Assembly (NCBI GenBank): GCA_002428365.1
Contig: DIVW01000045.1
Location: forward strand, 131,745-195,744
Length of the DNA stretch: 64,000 bases
Reading direction: 5' to 3'
Origin: Propionibacteriaceae bacterium UBA6122
GTDB lineage: Bacteria > Actinomycetota > Actinomycetes > Propionibacteriales > Propionibacteriaceae
The notes under the pieces are model-generated. The model saw nothing but the letters and a program-made list of their open reading frames with translations, was not told where the DNA came from and did not search any database. Both the position numbers and the translations under genes were made by a program. Shown here one piece after another: positions 8,224 to 16,720 of the stretch. Numbering within the stretch: the stretch's first letter is position 1; every line of letters begins with the position of its first letter.

Positions 8224-9783
8224 ATGACTAAGAAACCAGAGTCAATGACGAAGCGCACCGCGGCCCTGCGAGCTGCCCAGGAGAAGGCTCGCCTGGGTGG
8301 CGGCGAGGCTCGGCTGGCCAAGCAGCGCGAGCAAGGCAAGCTGACGGCCCGGGAGCGCCTGGACGCACTGCTCGATCCGGAGAGCTTCGCCGAGGTTGGC
8401 CTATTCCGCCGCAATCGCACCGTCACTTTCGGCATGGACACGGCCGTCATGCCTGCCGACGGGGTGATCACCGGTACCGGCTCGGTGTTGGGTCGCCCGG
8501 TGCATGTGGCCAGTCAGGACTTCTCAGTGATGGGCGGCTCGGCCGGTGAGACCCATAACGACAAAGTCGTGTCGATGATGAAGGCGGCGCTGGAGAACGG
8601 CACCCCCTTCATCTTCTTCAACGATTCCGGCGGCGCCCGAGTGCAGGAGGGTATCGACTCGCTGTCCGGCTACGGGCGGGTGTTCTACGCCAACGTCCTG
8701 CTCTCGGGTGTAGTGCCCCAGGTCTCGATCATCGCTGGCCCCTGTGCCGGTGGGGCGGTCTACTCCCCGGCACTGACCGACTTCATCATTCAGACCCGCA
8801 AGGCCCACATGTTCATCACTGGGCCGAATGTGATCAAGCAGGTCACCGGGGAGGACGTCACCCAGGATCAGCTCGGCGGTGCCGACACCCACATGGCGGT
8901 CTCCGGGGTGAACAGCTTCGTCGCCGACGATGACGAGCAGGCGATCCTGCTGGCCAAGAAGCTGCTCAGCTTCCTGCCGCAGAACAACACTGAAGACGCG
9001 CCATTGGTCGAAGGTGAATACAGCCTGGACTATGACGAGGAGATCGGTGAGATCGTCCCGGTCGACGGCAAGGCCGGTTACGACGTCCGCGAGGTCATCG
9101 GGCGAATGGTTGACTACGCCGACTTCCTTGAGGTTCAGGCCGGTTACGCCACCAACATCGTGGTCGGGTTCGCTCGCATCAATGGGCGCAGCATCGGCAT
9201 TGTGGCAAACCAGCCGAACTCGCTGGCCGGGGTGCTCGACATCAACGCCTCCGATAAGGGCAGCAAGTTCATCCGGTTCTGCAATGCCTTCAACATCCCG
9301 ATCCTCACCCTGGTGGACGTGCCCGGCTATCTGCCCGGCGTTGCCCAGGAGTACGGCGGCATCATCCGCCACGGCGCGAAGATGCTCTACGCCTACTCGG
9401 CGGCCACGGTGCCCAAGATCACGGTGGTGCTCCGCAAGGCCTATGGCGGCTCGTACCTGGCGATGGCTGCCAAGGATTTGGGCGCCGACCGGGTGTTCGC
9501 CTGGCCGACAGCCGAGATCGCGGTCATGGGTGCTGAGGGTGCCGCAGCTGTGGTCTTCCGCAAGGAGATCGCCGCGGCTGAGGATCCCGAAGCTCGACGG
9601 GCCGAGTTGGTGGCCGAATACCGCGACACCTTTGCCACGCCGTTCATGGCGGCCTCCCGTGGCCTGGTCGACGAGATCATCGATCCCGGCGACACCCGGC
9701 GAGCGGTGGCGATGGCCTTGGAGGTCTTTGCCAACAAGCGCGAGCTGCGTCCGAGCAAGAAGCACGGACTCGGACCGGTCTAA
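8224..9783 (+). CDS. mmdA: Methylmalonyl-CoA carboxytransferase 12S subunit
   Basis: The 12S subunit transfers the carboxyl group of (S)-methylmalonyl-CoA to the biotin of the 1.3S subunit, releasing propionyl-CoA. It belongs to the carboxyltransferase-beta crotonase-fold family. The 519-residue sequence has two halves, each with an oxyanion-type Gly-rich segment: 'DSGGARVQEGIDSLSGYG' in the N half, and 'DVPGYLPGVAQEYGGIIRHG' with 'VLRKAYGGSYLAM' in the C half. A TTG two codons upstream is possible, but the ATG at 8224 is placed well behind AGGTGAG. The 5S stop lies 12 bp upstream. Confidence 0.94.
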   Translation: MTKKPESMTKRTAALRAAQEKARLGGGEARLAKQREQGKLTARERLDALLDPESFAEVGLFRRNRTVTFGMDTAVMPADGVITGTGSVLGRPVHVASQDFSVMGGSAGETHNDKVVSMMKAALENGTPFIFFNDSGGARVQEGIDSLSGYGRVFYANVLLSGVVPQVSIIAGPCAGGAVYSPALTDFIIQTRKAHMFITGPNVIKQVTGEDVTQDQLGGADTHMAVSGVNSFVADDDEQAILLAKKLLSFLPQNNTEDAPLVEGEYSLDYDEEIGEIVPVDGKAGYDVREVIGRMVDYADFLEVQAGYATNIVVGFARINGRSIGIVANQPNSLAGVLDINASDKGSKFIRFCNAFNIPILTLVDVPGYLPGVAQEYGGIIRHGAKMLYAYSAATVPKITVVLRKAYGGSYLAMAAKDLGADRVFAWPTAEIAVMGAEGAAAVVFRKEIAAAEDPEARRAELVAEYRDTFATPFMAASRGLVDEIIDPGDTRRAVAMALEVFANKRELRPSKKHGLGPV

Positions 9784-9792
9784 GGAGCCACG

Positions 9793-10053
9793 ATGTCAGC
9801 CACAGACGAGCAGTTGCTTGAACTGGTGAAGGCCCTGACCGAGAAGGTGGACGGGCTGGAAACCAGGATCAAGCGCATCGAGGTGCTCAATCAAGATGTG
9901 CCCGAGGAGACCATGGTGGCCATTGCGGCCGCCGTGGCCGCCTACCTCGGTCATCGGGCCAAGCGCCGCCAGCGGCACTTCACCACTGGCCGAAATTGGG
10001 CCGCGAGCACCCGCCGCTCCCAACACGCCCACCACCCGCTGTACACGCGCTGA
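9793..10053 (+). CDS. Small conserved protein of the transcarboxylase operon
   Basis: This 86-residue protein has AAGGAG 5 nt before its ATG and sits 9 bp after the 12S gene. It begins with a charged amphipathic helix of coiled-coil character (about residues 5-35). A segment 'VPEETMVAIAAAVAAYLG' follows, and the tail is strongly basic and His/Arg-rich. The middle segment resembles the short helical motif seen in small epsilon/delta-type subunits of biotin-dependent decarboxylases. I infer an assembly or accessory subunit. No catalytic motif is visible. Confidence 0.7.
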   Translation: MSATDEQLLELVKALTEKVDGLETRIKRIEVLNQDVPEETMVAIAAAVAAYLGHRAKRRQRHFTTGRNWAASTRRSQHAHHPLYTR

Positions 10054-10073
10054 GAGCGTGAAAGGAAAGCCCA

Positions 10074-10433
10074 ATGAAACTGAAAGTGACTGTCAACGGC
10101 ATCAACTACGACATTGACGTCGAAGTTGAAGAGCCCGACGTTCAGCTCGGCACCATCGTCATCGGTGGCACCGGTTCAGCTCCGGTGGTTCCGACGACCG
10201 CTTCAATGAGCGGTGCTTCGGCCAATGCGGTGACCGCGCCGTTGGCGGGCTCGGTGGCCAGGGTGTTGGTCGAAGAAGGCCAAGAGATCAAGGCTGGGGA
10301 GGTGCTGCTGGTGCTGGAGGCGATGAAGATGGAGACCGAAATCACCGCCCCCAAGGACGGCACCGTGGCCCGGATTCTGGTCGAGAAGGGCACTCCGGTG
10401 CAGGCTGGCGAAGGCTTGGTCGAACTCGACTAG
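10074..10433 (+). CDS. Transcarboxylase biotin carrier, 1.3S subunit
   Basis: This 119-residue biotin carboxyl carrier shuttles CO2 between the 12S and 5S subunits. The N terminus 'MKLKVTVNG' matches the known Propionibacterium 1.3S start. A flexible Gly/Thr/Ala/Pro linker follows (about 28-52), then the biotinyl domain with the AMKM site (Lys85). An AAAGGAAA ribosome binding site precedes the ATG. No biotin carboxylase is encoded nearby, as expected for a transcarboxylase rather than an ATP-dependent carboxylase. Confidence 0.95.
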   Translation: MKLKVTVNGINYDIDVEVEEPDVQLGTIVIGGTGSAPVVPTTASMSGASANAVTAPLAGSVARVLVEEGQEIKAGEVLLVLEAMKMETEITAPKDGTVARILVEKGTPVQAGEGLVELD

Positions 10434-10435
10434 CC

Positions 10436-10535
10436 CTTCAACCCTTCGACAGGCTCAGGGAACTTGCAGTTCGCTGAGCTCGTCGAAGCCTGCAGCTGGC
10501 TGAGTGACCACAGTTGGCTGAGCTTGTCGAAGCCT
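10436..10535. repeat. Dispersed palindromic repeat, copy 1
   Basis: About 100 bp after the 1.3S gene hold CTTCGACAGGCTCAGGGAA and two inverse partners (GCTGAGCTCGTCGAAGCC and GCTGAGCTTGTCGAAGCC). It can fold into one or two hairpins. The same family recurs near 13021, 23696 and 60350, each time directly behind a stop codon. Confidence 0.75.
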
Positions 10536-10651
10536 TGTCGGTCCGTCCCTTCCCGGGCGGGCCGATTTCGTCTGTACGGGCTGCCGGATTGCCTTGGGTG
10601 AGCTGAGGTTGTTGACTGGCGAGGCAGATGTCGGCAGATGGAAGAGGTTCG

Positions 10652-11425
10652 ATGATCGAGGTGTTGAGTGCCCGCCAGTTGGCTGCGGCGCGTCCGGCGG
10701 GGGAGTTCGTCGGGGCGACCCTGGCCGAGTTGCGGCGACGCACCGAGCCGGGCACCAACCTGCTCGAAATCGACGGCTGGGCCGCCGACCTGATCAACAA
10801 AGGTGGTGCGGTTTCCTGCTACTACGACTACGCGCCGGCCTTTGGCCGCGGACCTTTCGGCAAGGTGATCTGCACCTCAGTAAACGATGCGGTGCTGCAT
10901 GGCCTACCCCACGACTATGTGCTCAGCGACGGTGACCTACTCAGCCTCGATTTCGCCGTCAGTGTGGACGGGCTGGTTGCCGATGCGGCCATCAGTTTCG
11001 TGGTTGGCGACTCGGTGGCGGCGGCCGACCAAAAGTTGATCGAGGCGACCGAGCAGGCGTTGGCGGCCGGCATCGCCGCCGCTGGCCAGGGCACCCACAC
11101 CGGCGATATCTCCGCAGCGATCGGGCAGGTGCTCACTGGGGCGGGCTACTTGGTGAACACCGACTTCGGTGGACACGGCGTGGGCACCACCATGCATCAG
11201 GATCCGCATATTCCCAATAACGGCCGCCCGGGGCGCGGCTACCGGTTGCGCCCGGGCCTGCTGCTGGCGATCGAGCCGTGGGTGATGGCCGATACCGACA
11301 CCCTGATCGTCGACGACGACGGCTGGACGCTGCGCAGTAGCACCGGCAGCCGGACCGCGCACACCGAACACACCATCGCCCTGACCGAAGATGGGCCGCA
11401 GATCCTCACCCTGGCGCCGTCCTGA
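10652..11425 (+). CDS. map: Type I methionine aminopeptidase
   Basis: The enzyme removes the initiator methionine from nascent proteins. The 257-residue sequence has the five metal ligands of the pita-bread fold: Asp in 'SLDFAV', Asp in 'VADAAISF', His in 'FGGHGVG', Glu in 'AIEPW' and Glu in 'HTEHT'. The active-site His lies in 'VLHGLP'. The first of two candidate starts (10628) adds eight residues; I prefer the ATG at 10652 behind GAAGAGG. No secY or infA is next to it, so this is not the ribosomal-protein-operon copy. Confidence 0.92.
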   Translation: MIEVLSARQLAAARPAGEFVGATLAELRRRTEPGTNLLEIDGWAADLINKGGAVSCYYDYAPAFGRGPFGKVICTSVNDAVLHGLPHDYVLSDGDLLSLDFAVSVDGLVADAAISFVVGDSVAAADQKLIEATEQALAAGIAAAGQGTHTGDISAAIGQVLTGAGYLVNTDFGGHGVGTTMHQDPHIPNNGRPGRGYRLRPGLLLAIEPWVMADTDTLIVDDDGWTLRSSTGSRTAHTEHTIALTEDGPQILTLAPS

Positions 11426-11446
11426 CCGCAACGGAGGCTCAGGCGC

Positions 11447-12193
11447 CTACTCGCTGCGGCGAAACACTTTGTGGTTGGCTGCCTGAGACACCGGACGGAT
11501 CACCAGGCGGTCGATGTTCACATGTGCGGGCCGGGTCGCCATCCAGGCGATCGCCTCGGCCACGTCCGCAGCCTGAAGAGGGTCGGGTACCCCGGCGTAG
11601 ACGGCCTCGGCCTTGGCCTGGTCACCGCCGAAGCGGGTCAGGCTGAACTCTTCAGTGGCCACCATGCCGGGGCTGATTTCGGTGATGCGGATCGGCTGGT
11701 CGTAGAACTCCAACCGCAAAGAGCCAGCGATCATCCGCTCGGCTGCTTTCACCCCGCAATAGCCCGCACCGCCCTCGTAGGCGGCATCAGCTGCCGTCGA
11801 AGTGACGAAAACCACTGCGCCACGAGCCGCGATCAAGGCTGGGAGCAAGGCTCTGGTGACCCGCTCGGTGCCGAGGACGTTGACCGCATACATCTGTTCC
11901 CAGGCGTCCAGATCGGCTGCCGACACTGGCTCTAGGCCGATGGCGCCACCGGCGTTGTTCACCAGCACGGCGAGCTCGGCACCCACGGCCGCGGTCAGGG
12001 CGTCCACATCGGCTTGGACGGTGATGTCGCAGGCCAGGGCCCGGCCCCCGATTTCGGCCGCCAACGCCTGTACGCGCTCGGCTCGACGGGCCGCGCAGAT
12101 CACCTCGAAGCCGTCGGCAGCCAGCTGGCGCGCGGTGGCGGCACCGATCCCGCTGCTGGCCCCGGTGACGACTGCTACTCCACGTTCGCTCAT
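11447..12193 (-). CDS. Short-chain dehydrogenase/reductase
   Basis: This 248-residue NAD(P)-dependent oxidoreductase resembles the YdfG-type (3-hydroxy acid/serine dehydrogenase) branch of the SDR family. It has the cofactor motif 'TGASSGIG', an Arg-rich segment after the second strand ('AARRAERV', which favours NADP), 'NNAGG', and the catalytic pair in 'YCGVK'. The start is uncertain: ATGs at 12193 and 12202 are both possible and neither has a strong ribosome binding site. It converges on map and diverges from gpmA. The substrate is not evident. Confidence 0.85.
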   Translation of the reverse strand: MSERGVAVVTGASSGIGAATARQLAADGFEVICAARRAERVQALAAEIGGRALACDITVQADVDALTAAVGAELAVLVNNAGGAIGLEPVSAADLDAWEQMYAVNVLGTERVTRALLPALIAARGAVVFVTSTAADAAYEGGAGYCGVKAAERMIAGSLRLEFYDQPIRITEISPGMVATEEFSLTRFGGDQAKAEAVYAGVPDPLQAADVAEAIAWMATRPAHVNIDRLVIRPVSQAANHKVFRRSE

Positions 12194-12247
12194 GGTGAGC
12201 ATTCTCTCAGGGCCGGGCACCCAGCCACCGCCGCGGACCATCGCCGA

Positions 12248-12253
12248 TAAGCT
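12248..12253 (+). promoter_or_regulatory. -10 element of a probable leaderless gpmA promoter
   Basis: TAAGCT lies exactly 6 nt before the gpmA ATG and no Shine-Dalgarno sequence is present. Transcription would start at or next to the start codon. Confidence 0.5.
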
Positions 12254-12259
12254 GGCGCC

Positions 12260-13009
12260 ATGACTTCAACGCTGATTCTGCTCCGTCATGGCGAGAGCGA
12301 ATGGAACGCCCTGAATCAGTTCACCGGCTGGGTGGATGTCGACATCAACGCCAAGGGTGTCGCTGAGGCCGAACGGGGAGCTGAGCTACTCAAAGCCGAG
12401 GGCTTGCTGCCAGATGTGGTGCACACCTCGCTGCTGCGTCGGGCCATTCACACCGCCTATCTGGCCCTGGACGGCTGCGATCGCCATTGGATCGATGTCA
12501 AGCGCTCCTGGCGGTTGAACGAGCGCCATTACGGTGCGCTGCAGGGCAAGAACAAGGCGCAGACGCTGGCGGCCTACGGCGATGAGCAGTTCATGCTGTG
12601 GCGTCGCTCCTATGACACCCCGCCGCCGGCGATTGCCACCGATGATGAGTTCAGCCAGTTCAACGACCCGCGCTATGCCGAGTTGCCTAGCGAGGCCCGT
12701 CCGCTGACCGAATGCCTGGCCGATGTCGTCGTGCGCATGCTGCCCTACTGGTACGACGCGATCGTGCCCGACTTGCGCCTGGGCAAGGTGACTTTGGTGG
12801 TGGCCCACGGCAACTCGCTGCGCGCTTTGGTGAAGCACCTGGACGGTATCAGTGACGCCGACATCGCCGGGCTCAACATTCCTACTGGCATCCCGCTGCT
12901 CTACGAACTGGACGATGACCTGCGTCCGGTGACCCGGGGTGGCCGCTACCTCGATCCGGCTGCCGCGGCTGCCGCCATTGAAGCGGTCAAGAACCAAGGC
13001 AAGAAGTAG
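12260..13009 (+). CDS. gpmA: 2,3-bisphosphoglycerate-dependent phosphoglycerate mutase
   Basis: This glycolytic enzyme interconverts 3- and 2-phosphoglycerate. The 249-residue protein has the phosphohistidine motif 'LLRHGESEWN' near the N terminus, 'LNERHYGALQG' and the second catalytic His in 'VAHGNSLRALVKHL'. Its length matches the dPGM family. gpmA next to phoU/senX3-regX3 is a recurrent actinobacterial arrangement. The start codon is preceded by a -10-like hexamer rather than a ribosome binding site. Confidence 0.96.
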   Translation: MTSTLILLRHGESEWNALNQFTGWVDVDINAKGVAEAERGAELLKAEGLLPDVVHTSLLRRAIHTAYLALDGCDRHWIDVKRSWRLNERHYGALQGKNKAQTLAAYGDEQFMLWRRSYDTPPPAIATDDEFSQFNDPRYAELPSEARPLTECLADVVVRMLPYWYDAIVPDLRLGKVTLVVAHGNSLRALVKHLDGISDADIAGLNIPTGIPLLYELDDDLRPVTRGGRYLDPAAAAAAIEAVKNQGKK

Positions 13010-13020
13010 TCGAAGTCCGA

Positions 13021-13140
13021 CGACCCTTCGACCCTTCGACGAGCTCAGGACAGGCGGGCTCAGGGGACTGAACGCCAGTTGGCTGAGTTTGTCGGCGGGC
13101 TCAGGGAACTGAATGCCAGTTGGCTGAGCCCGTCGAAGCC
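13021..13140. repeat. Dispersed palindromic repeat, copy 2
   Basis: The gap between gpmA and the convergent phoU holds TTCGACGAGCTCAGGACAGG, two further GGCTCAGGG(G)A(A)CTGAA cores and two GCCAGTTGGCTGAG units, ending in CCCGTCGAAGCC. The unit order suggests internal duplication of the element also found at 10436, 23696 and 60350. It may serve as a bidirectional terminator. Confidence 0.75.
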
Positions 13141-13806
13141 TCAGGCGACCGGCCAGTTCTCGCCTTCGGGCAACAGGCCGGTGATCACGTAGATCACCCG
13201 GGCAGCCATGATGACGGCGTGATCGGCGATCCGCTCGTAGTAGCGGCCGAGCAGGGCAACGTCCACGGCGGCCTCCACCGAGTAGTTCCACTCTGAGCTG
13301 AGGATCACCCGGAACTGGCTCTTGCGCAGCTCGTCCATCTCCTCGTCGCTGTCGGCCAGTCGGCCAGCATCGTGGGCGTTGCGTTCGTGCAGCGAGCGCC
13401 CGGCGGTGGTCACCATCTCCTGCGCCACTCGGGCCATCAGGGTGAAGTTGGGCACCAGCGGTTCGGGGACGGCATGCTCTGGGTAGCGCAGGCGGGCAAT
13501 CTTGGCCACGTGGGCGGCCAGATCTCCCATCCGCGCCAGGTCGGCGATCATTCGCATGGCCGCCACGATCGTGCGCAGCTCACCGGCCACCGGGGCTTGG
13601 CGGGCCAGCAGCGAGAAACAGCGGGCTTCGAGATCGTCGTGGCGCCGGTCTATCTCGACATCAGCTGAGATGACCTTCTCAGCGGTGGCCAGGTCGGCCT
13701 CCAGCAACGCAGTGGTGGCGTCCTGAACGGCCACCTGTACCAGGCCGGTCATTTCGACCAGGTCGGTTACTACGCTTTCAAGGCTCTCGCGGTAGTTGTC
13801 GCGCAT
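13141..13806 (-). CDS. phoU: Phosphate signalling regulator PhoU
   Basis: PhoU links the Pst transporter to the SenX3-RegX3 two-component system and represses phosphate-starvation responses when phosphate is plentiful. The 221-residue protein is an all-helical tandem repeat of two PhoU three-helix bundles, with a metal-binding-type acidic motif in each half ('DLARMGDLAAHVAKIA' and 'RYYERIADHAVIMAARV'). I chose the ATG at 13806 behind GGAAGAAG; an upstream in-frame start would add 14 unrelated residues. A Pho-box-like repeat lies about 105 bp upstream. Confidence 0.95.
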   Translation of the reverse strand: MRDNYRESLESVVTDLVEMTGLVQVAVQDATTALLEADLATAEKVISADVEIDRRHDDLEARCFSLLARQAPVAGELRTIVAAMRMIADLARMGDLAAHVAKIARLRYPEHAVPEPLVPNFTLMARVAQEMVTTAGRSLHERNAHDAGRLADSDEEMDELRKSQFRVILSSEWNYSVEAAVDVALLGRYYERIADHAVIMAARVIYVITGLLPEGENWPVA

Positions 13807-13911
13807 CTGCTTCTTCCCGTCCGGCTGCACCATCGACTGACGGCGCAATTGTCCCGTGCCTCAAGGGTAGATAGCCAGGGCCCAGGAGAGTCGGACGACA
13901 GCCCAACGGCA

Positions 13912-13933
13912 GGTGAACAGTCGGTGAAAGTTA
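13912..13933 (-). promoter_or_regulatory. Pho-box-like repeat between phoU and senX3
   Basis: GGTGAACAGTC is followed immediately by GGTGAAAGTTA, two 11-nt units with the same core as the repeat before pstC. Its orientation relative to phoU equals that relative to pstC. It is a candidate RegX3 autoregulation and phoU control site. Confidence 0.65.
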
Positions 13934-13989
13934 GGCCAAGACCTGTCCGAACCACCCGAATTGGTCGCGTCGGGCCAGATTTGCGGCCC

Positions 13990-13995
13990 TAGACT
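13990..13995 (+). promoter_or_regulatory. -10 element of a possible leaderless senX3 promoter
   Basis: TAGACT lies 7 nt before the senX3 ATG and no Shine-Dalgarno sequence is present. No good -35 element is visible at normal spacing. Confidence 0.4.
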
Positions 13996-14002
13996 CCAAG
14001 TC

Positions 14003-15124
14003 ATGACGCCGTTTGCGTGGGCCCTGCTGGGCTTTGTGCTGGGCGCTGCGTTGGGCGCCGCGGTGGTTTGGATGGTGATCCAGCGGGCCGCCCGCAAAGT
14101 TCGGGGCCAGATCGTGAACCGACATCATCTCGGCGAGATCCTGGCACCGCTGCGAGCCGCTGTCGTCGTCGTCTCCGAGGCTGACTTCGTGTTGGCCGCC
14201 TCTGCTTTCGCCCGAAAGCTGGGAATGGCGCGCGGTTCATCGCTCTATCCGGCTGAGGTCAGCGATCTGCTGGCTGATGCCCGCAAGGCCAAGCGGACCA
14301 TGGAATGTGACCTGCGGCTGGTCGGTGCCTCCGGTGAACCGATGCAGCTGGCGGTGCGGGCCGTGCCACTGAGCAATGGTGCGGCAGTGATTGTCGGTGA
14401 GGACCGCTCCGAAGACCTTCGGTTCAGCGAGACCCGCCGGGATTTCGTGGCCAACATCAGCCATGAACTGAAGACGCCGATCGGGGCGATCGGGCTGCTC
14501 GCTGAGGCCGCTGACAGTGCGGCGGGCGATCCGGAGGCCGTCCACCTGTTCTTGGGGAAGCTCACCAAGGAGACCCGGCGCCTGAACGAGTTGGTTTCGC
14601 AGATCATCGCGTTGTCGCGGTTGCAGGCCGTTGACCCATTGCTGGACGCCCACGAGGTAGAAGTGACTCAGGTGATGGAGGCGGCGGTGGCCCGCTGTGC
14701 CGAGATCGCGGAGGCCGGAAGCATCTCCATTTCGGTGCAGGCCGAACCGGACCTAATGGTGATCGGGGACGCCGAGGAGCTGGAGACGGCGGTGACCAAC
14801 CTGGTCCAGAACGCGATCGCCTACTCCGAGCCAGGCGCTCGGGTTGCGGTGACCAGCGGGCTGGCTGACGACGGCCGGGTCGAGATCAGGGTCTCCGACA
14901 ACGGCATCGGCATCAGCACCGAAGACCAGAAGCGCATTTTCGAGCGCTTCTTCCGAGTGAACGCCGACCGCAGCCGCGCCAGCGGCGGCACTGGATTGGG
15001 GTTGTCGATCGTGAAACACGTCGCAGTCGCCCATGGTGGCGAGGTGACGGTCTGGAGCCGGGTCGGTCGTGGATCGACCTTCACTTTGCGGCTCCCGCAG
15101 AGCAAAGAAGGGGGATCTGAATGA
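14003..15124 (+). CDS. senX3: Phosphate sensor histidine kinase SenX3
   Basis: SenX3 phosphorylates RegX3 when phosphate is scarce, under the influence of Pst and PhoU. The 373-residue protein has one N-terminal membrane segment (about residues 4-26), a PAS-like region (about 45-135), the phosphoacceptor H box 'ISHELKTPIG' (His154), the N box 'NLVQNAIAYS', and the ATP-lid motifs 'DNGIGIS', 'FERFFRV' and 'GGTGLGLSIV'. A large extracellular sensor domain is absent, as expected for SenX3. Its stop overlaps the regX3 start (ATGA). Confidence 0.95.
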   Translation: MTPFAWALLGFVLGAALGAAVVWMVIQRAARKVRGQIVNRHHLGEILAPLRAAVVVVSEADFVLAASAFARKLGMARGSSLYPAEVSDLLADARKAKRTMECDLRLVGASGEPMQLAVRAVPLSNGAAVIVGEDRSEDLRFSETRRDFVANISHELKTPIGAIGLLAEAADSAAGDPEAVHLFLGKLTKETRRLNELVSQIIALSRLQAVDPLLDAHEVEVTQVMEAAVARCAEIAEAGSISISVQAEPDLMVIGDAEELETAVTNLVQNAIAYSEPGARVAVTSGLADDGRVEIRVSDNGIGISTEDQKRIFERFFRVNADRSRASGGTGLGLSIVKHVAVAHGGEVTVWSRVGRGSTFTLRLPQSKEGGSE

Positions 15125-15798
15125 CCAAAGTCCTGATCATTGAGGACGAGGAGAGCTACCGCGAGTCGCTGTCCTTCCTGCTAGCCAAAGAGGGTTTCGA
15201 GGTGGCGGCTGCGCCGGACGGTGCGGCCGGCCTCACCGCCTACGACCGGGCCGGGGCTGACATCGTCCTGCTCGATCTGATGATGCCTGGGATGTCTGGC
15301 ACGGAGGTGTGCAAGCAGCTTCGGGCCCGCGGCAACGTCGGCATCATCATGGTCACCGCACGTGACTCCGAGATCGACAAGGTCGTTGGCCTTGAGCTCG
15401 GCGCCGACGACTATGTGACCAAGCCGTTCAGCCATCGTGAGTTGCTTGCCCGCATTCGGGCGGTGCTGCGCCGCGGCCAGGACATTGAGCTGATCACCGA
15501 CGTGATCGAGGCAGCTGGGGTGCGGATGGACACCGACCGCCACGAGTTGAGTGTGCGCGGCAAGCCGGTGCAGTTGGCGCTGAAGGAATTCGAACTGCTC
15601 GAGCTACTTTTGCGCAACTCCGGCCGGGTGCTGACCCGCAGCCAGTTGATCGATCGGGTGTGGGGGCCGGATTACGTCGGTGACACCAAAACCCTGGACG
15701 TCCACGTCAAGCGACTGCGGGCGAAGCTGGAAGAGGACCCAGCCAACCCGGTGATGCTGGTCACCGTGCGCGGTCTGGGTTACAAGTTCAACAACTGA
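15121..15798 (+). CDS. regX3: Phosphate response regulator RegX3
   Basis: This 225-residue OmpR/PhoB-type regulator has a receiver domain with an acidic pocket (IEDEES), phosphoacceptor Asp52 (LLDLMMPG), Thr in 'VTARD' and Lys in 'VTKPFS'. A winged-helix DNA-binding domain (about 128-225) carries 'LKEFELLELLLRNSGRVLTR'. It overlaps senX3 by 4 bp. The Pho-box-like repeats at 6443 and 13912 are its likely targets. Confidence 0.96.
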   Translation: MTKVLIIEDEESYRESLSFLLAKEGFEVAAAPDGAAGLTAYDRAGADIVLLDLMMPGMSGTEVCKQLRARGNVGIIMVTARDSEIDKVVGLELGADDYVTKPFSHRELLARIRAVLRRGQDIELITDVIEAAGVRMDTDRHELSVRGKPVQLALKEFELLELLLRNSGRVLTRSQLIDRVWGPDYVGDTKTLDVHVKRLRAKLEEDPANPVMLVTVRGLGYKFNN

Positions 15799-15955
15799 GC
15801 GTCTCGGCTGGTTGAGGGGCAGCGCCGCCTCGAAACCAACATCCGTCCAGATAAAACAACACATTGCCACACTTCGTACGACCAAACCTCTTGCAAACCC
15901 AACCAAAACAGGGTAAACCAATACATACCCACATTGGAGTCGGTCGGAGGGCCTC
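15799..15955 (+). promoter_or_regulatory. AT-rich regulatory region of the fructose operon
   Basis: The stretch from about 15845 to 15935 is markedly A- and C-rich (runs such as AAAACAACACA and CCAACCAAAACAGGG) within otherwise high-GC DNA. It lies just before a DeoR-type regulator gene and is the natural place for its operator and promoter. No clean palindrome is visible. GGAGGG precedes the ATG. Confidence 0.4.
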
Positions 15956-16720
15956 ATGTACGCAGAGGAGCGGCAACGCACCATCGTCAACCTCGCCCTG
16001 CATCAGGAGCGAGTAGTAGTCGCTGACCTGGCCGAGCAGTTCTCAGTCACCACCGAGACTATTCGCCGCGATCTGGACGTTCTGGATCAGCGCGGCATCC
16101 TGCGGCGCGTCCATGGTGGTGCCGTGGTGGCCGAAAACGTGGCGCTATTGGAAGCCGGATTGGCCGAGCGCGAGCCGACCAACGCCGCCCAGAAGGCGCG
16201 AATCGCCGAAGCCGCGCAGGCCTACCTTCCTGGGGCCAATGGCTCGGTGCTGCTGGACGCTGGCACCACCACCGGACGAATGGCCACCCTGCTGCACCCG
16301 GGGGCCCTCAAGACTCTGGTGACCAACTCGCTGCCCATTGCCAGCCAACTCGCCGCCAACGCGATCAGCGTCCAACTCCTCGGTGGCCGGGTACGTGGCG
16401 TCACCGGTGCCACTGTTGGCGCTGAGGCCGTCGCGCGGCTGGCCAAGCTGCGCTGCGATGTCGCCTTCGTCGGGGCCAACGGGATTTCGCTACGCCACGG
16501 TCTGTCCACCCCGGATGCTGAAGAGGCGGCCGTCAAAGAAGCAATGGTGCGCTGTGCTACGCGGGTGGTTGTGCTGGCCGACAGCGCCAAAGTCGGCGCC
16601 GAACTGCTGGTGAGCTTCGCTGCTCTTGGTCAGGTGGACGTGCTGATCACCGATGATGGCTTGCCCGATGACGATCGAGCCGATCTGCTCAATGCCGGGC
16701 TAGAGGTGGTAGTCGCATGA
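15956..16720 (+). CDS. DeoR-family regulator of the fructose operon
   Basis: The 254-residue protein has an N-terminal DeoR helix-turn-helix ('VVVADLAEQFSVTTETIRRD') followed by the 'GILRRVHGGAV' signature. Its sugar-phosphate-binding domain (DeoRC) contains 'LLDAGTTTGRMA' and 'VTNSLPIA'. It starts the operon and overlaps fruK by 4 bp, so it very probably senses fructose 1-phosphate or a related ester and represses its own operon. Confidence 0.92.
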   Translation: MYAEERQRTIVNLALHQERVVVADLAEQFSVTTETIRRDLDVLDQRGILRRVHGGAVVAENVALLEAGLAEREPTNAAQKARIAEAAQAYLPGANGSVLLDAGTTTGRMATLLHPGALKTLVTNSLPIASQLAANAISVQLLGGRVRGVTGATVGAEAVARLAKLRCDVAFVGANGISLRHGLSTPDAEEAAVKEAMVRCATRVVVLADSAKVGAELLVSFAALGQVDVLITDDGLPDDDRADLLNAGLEVVVA

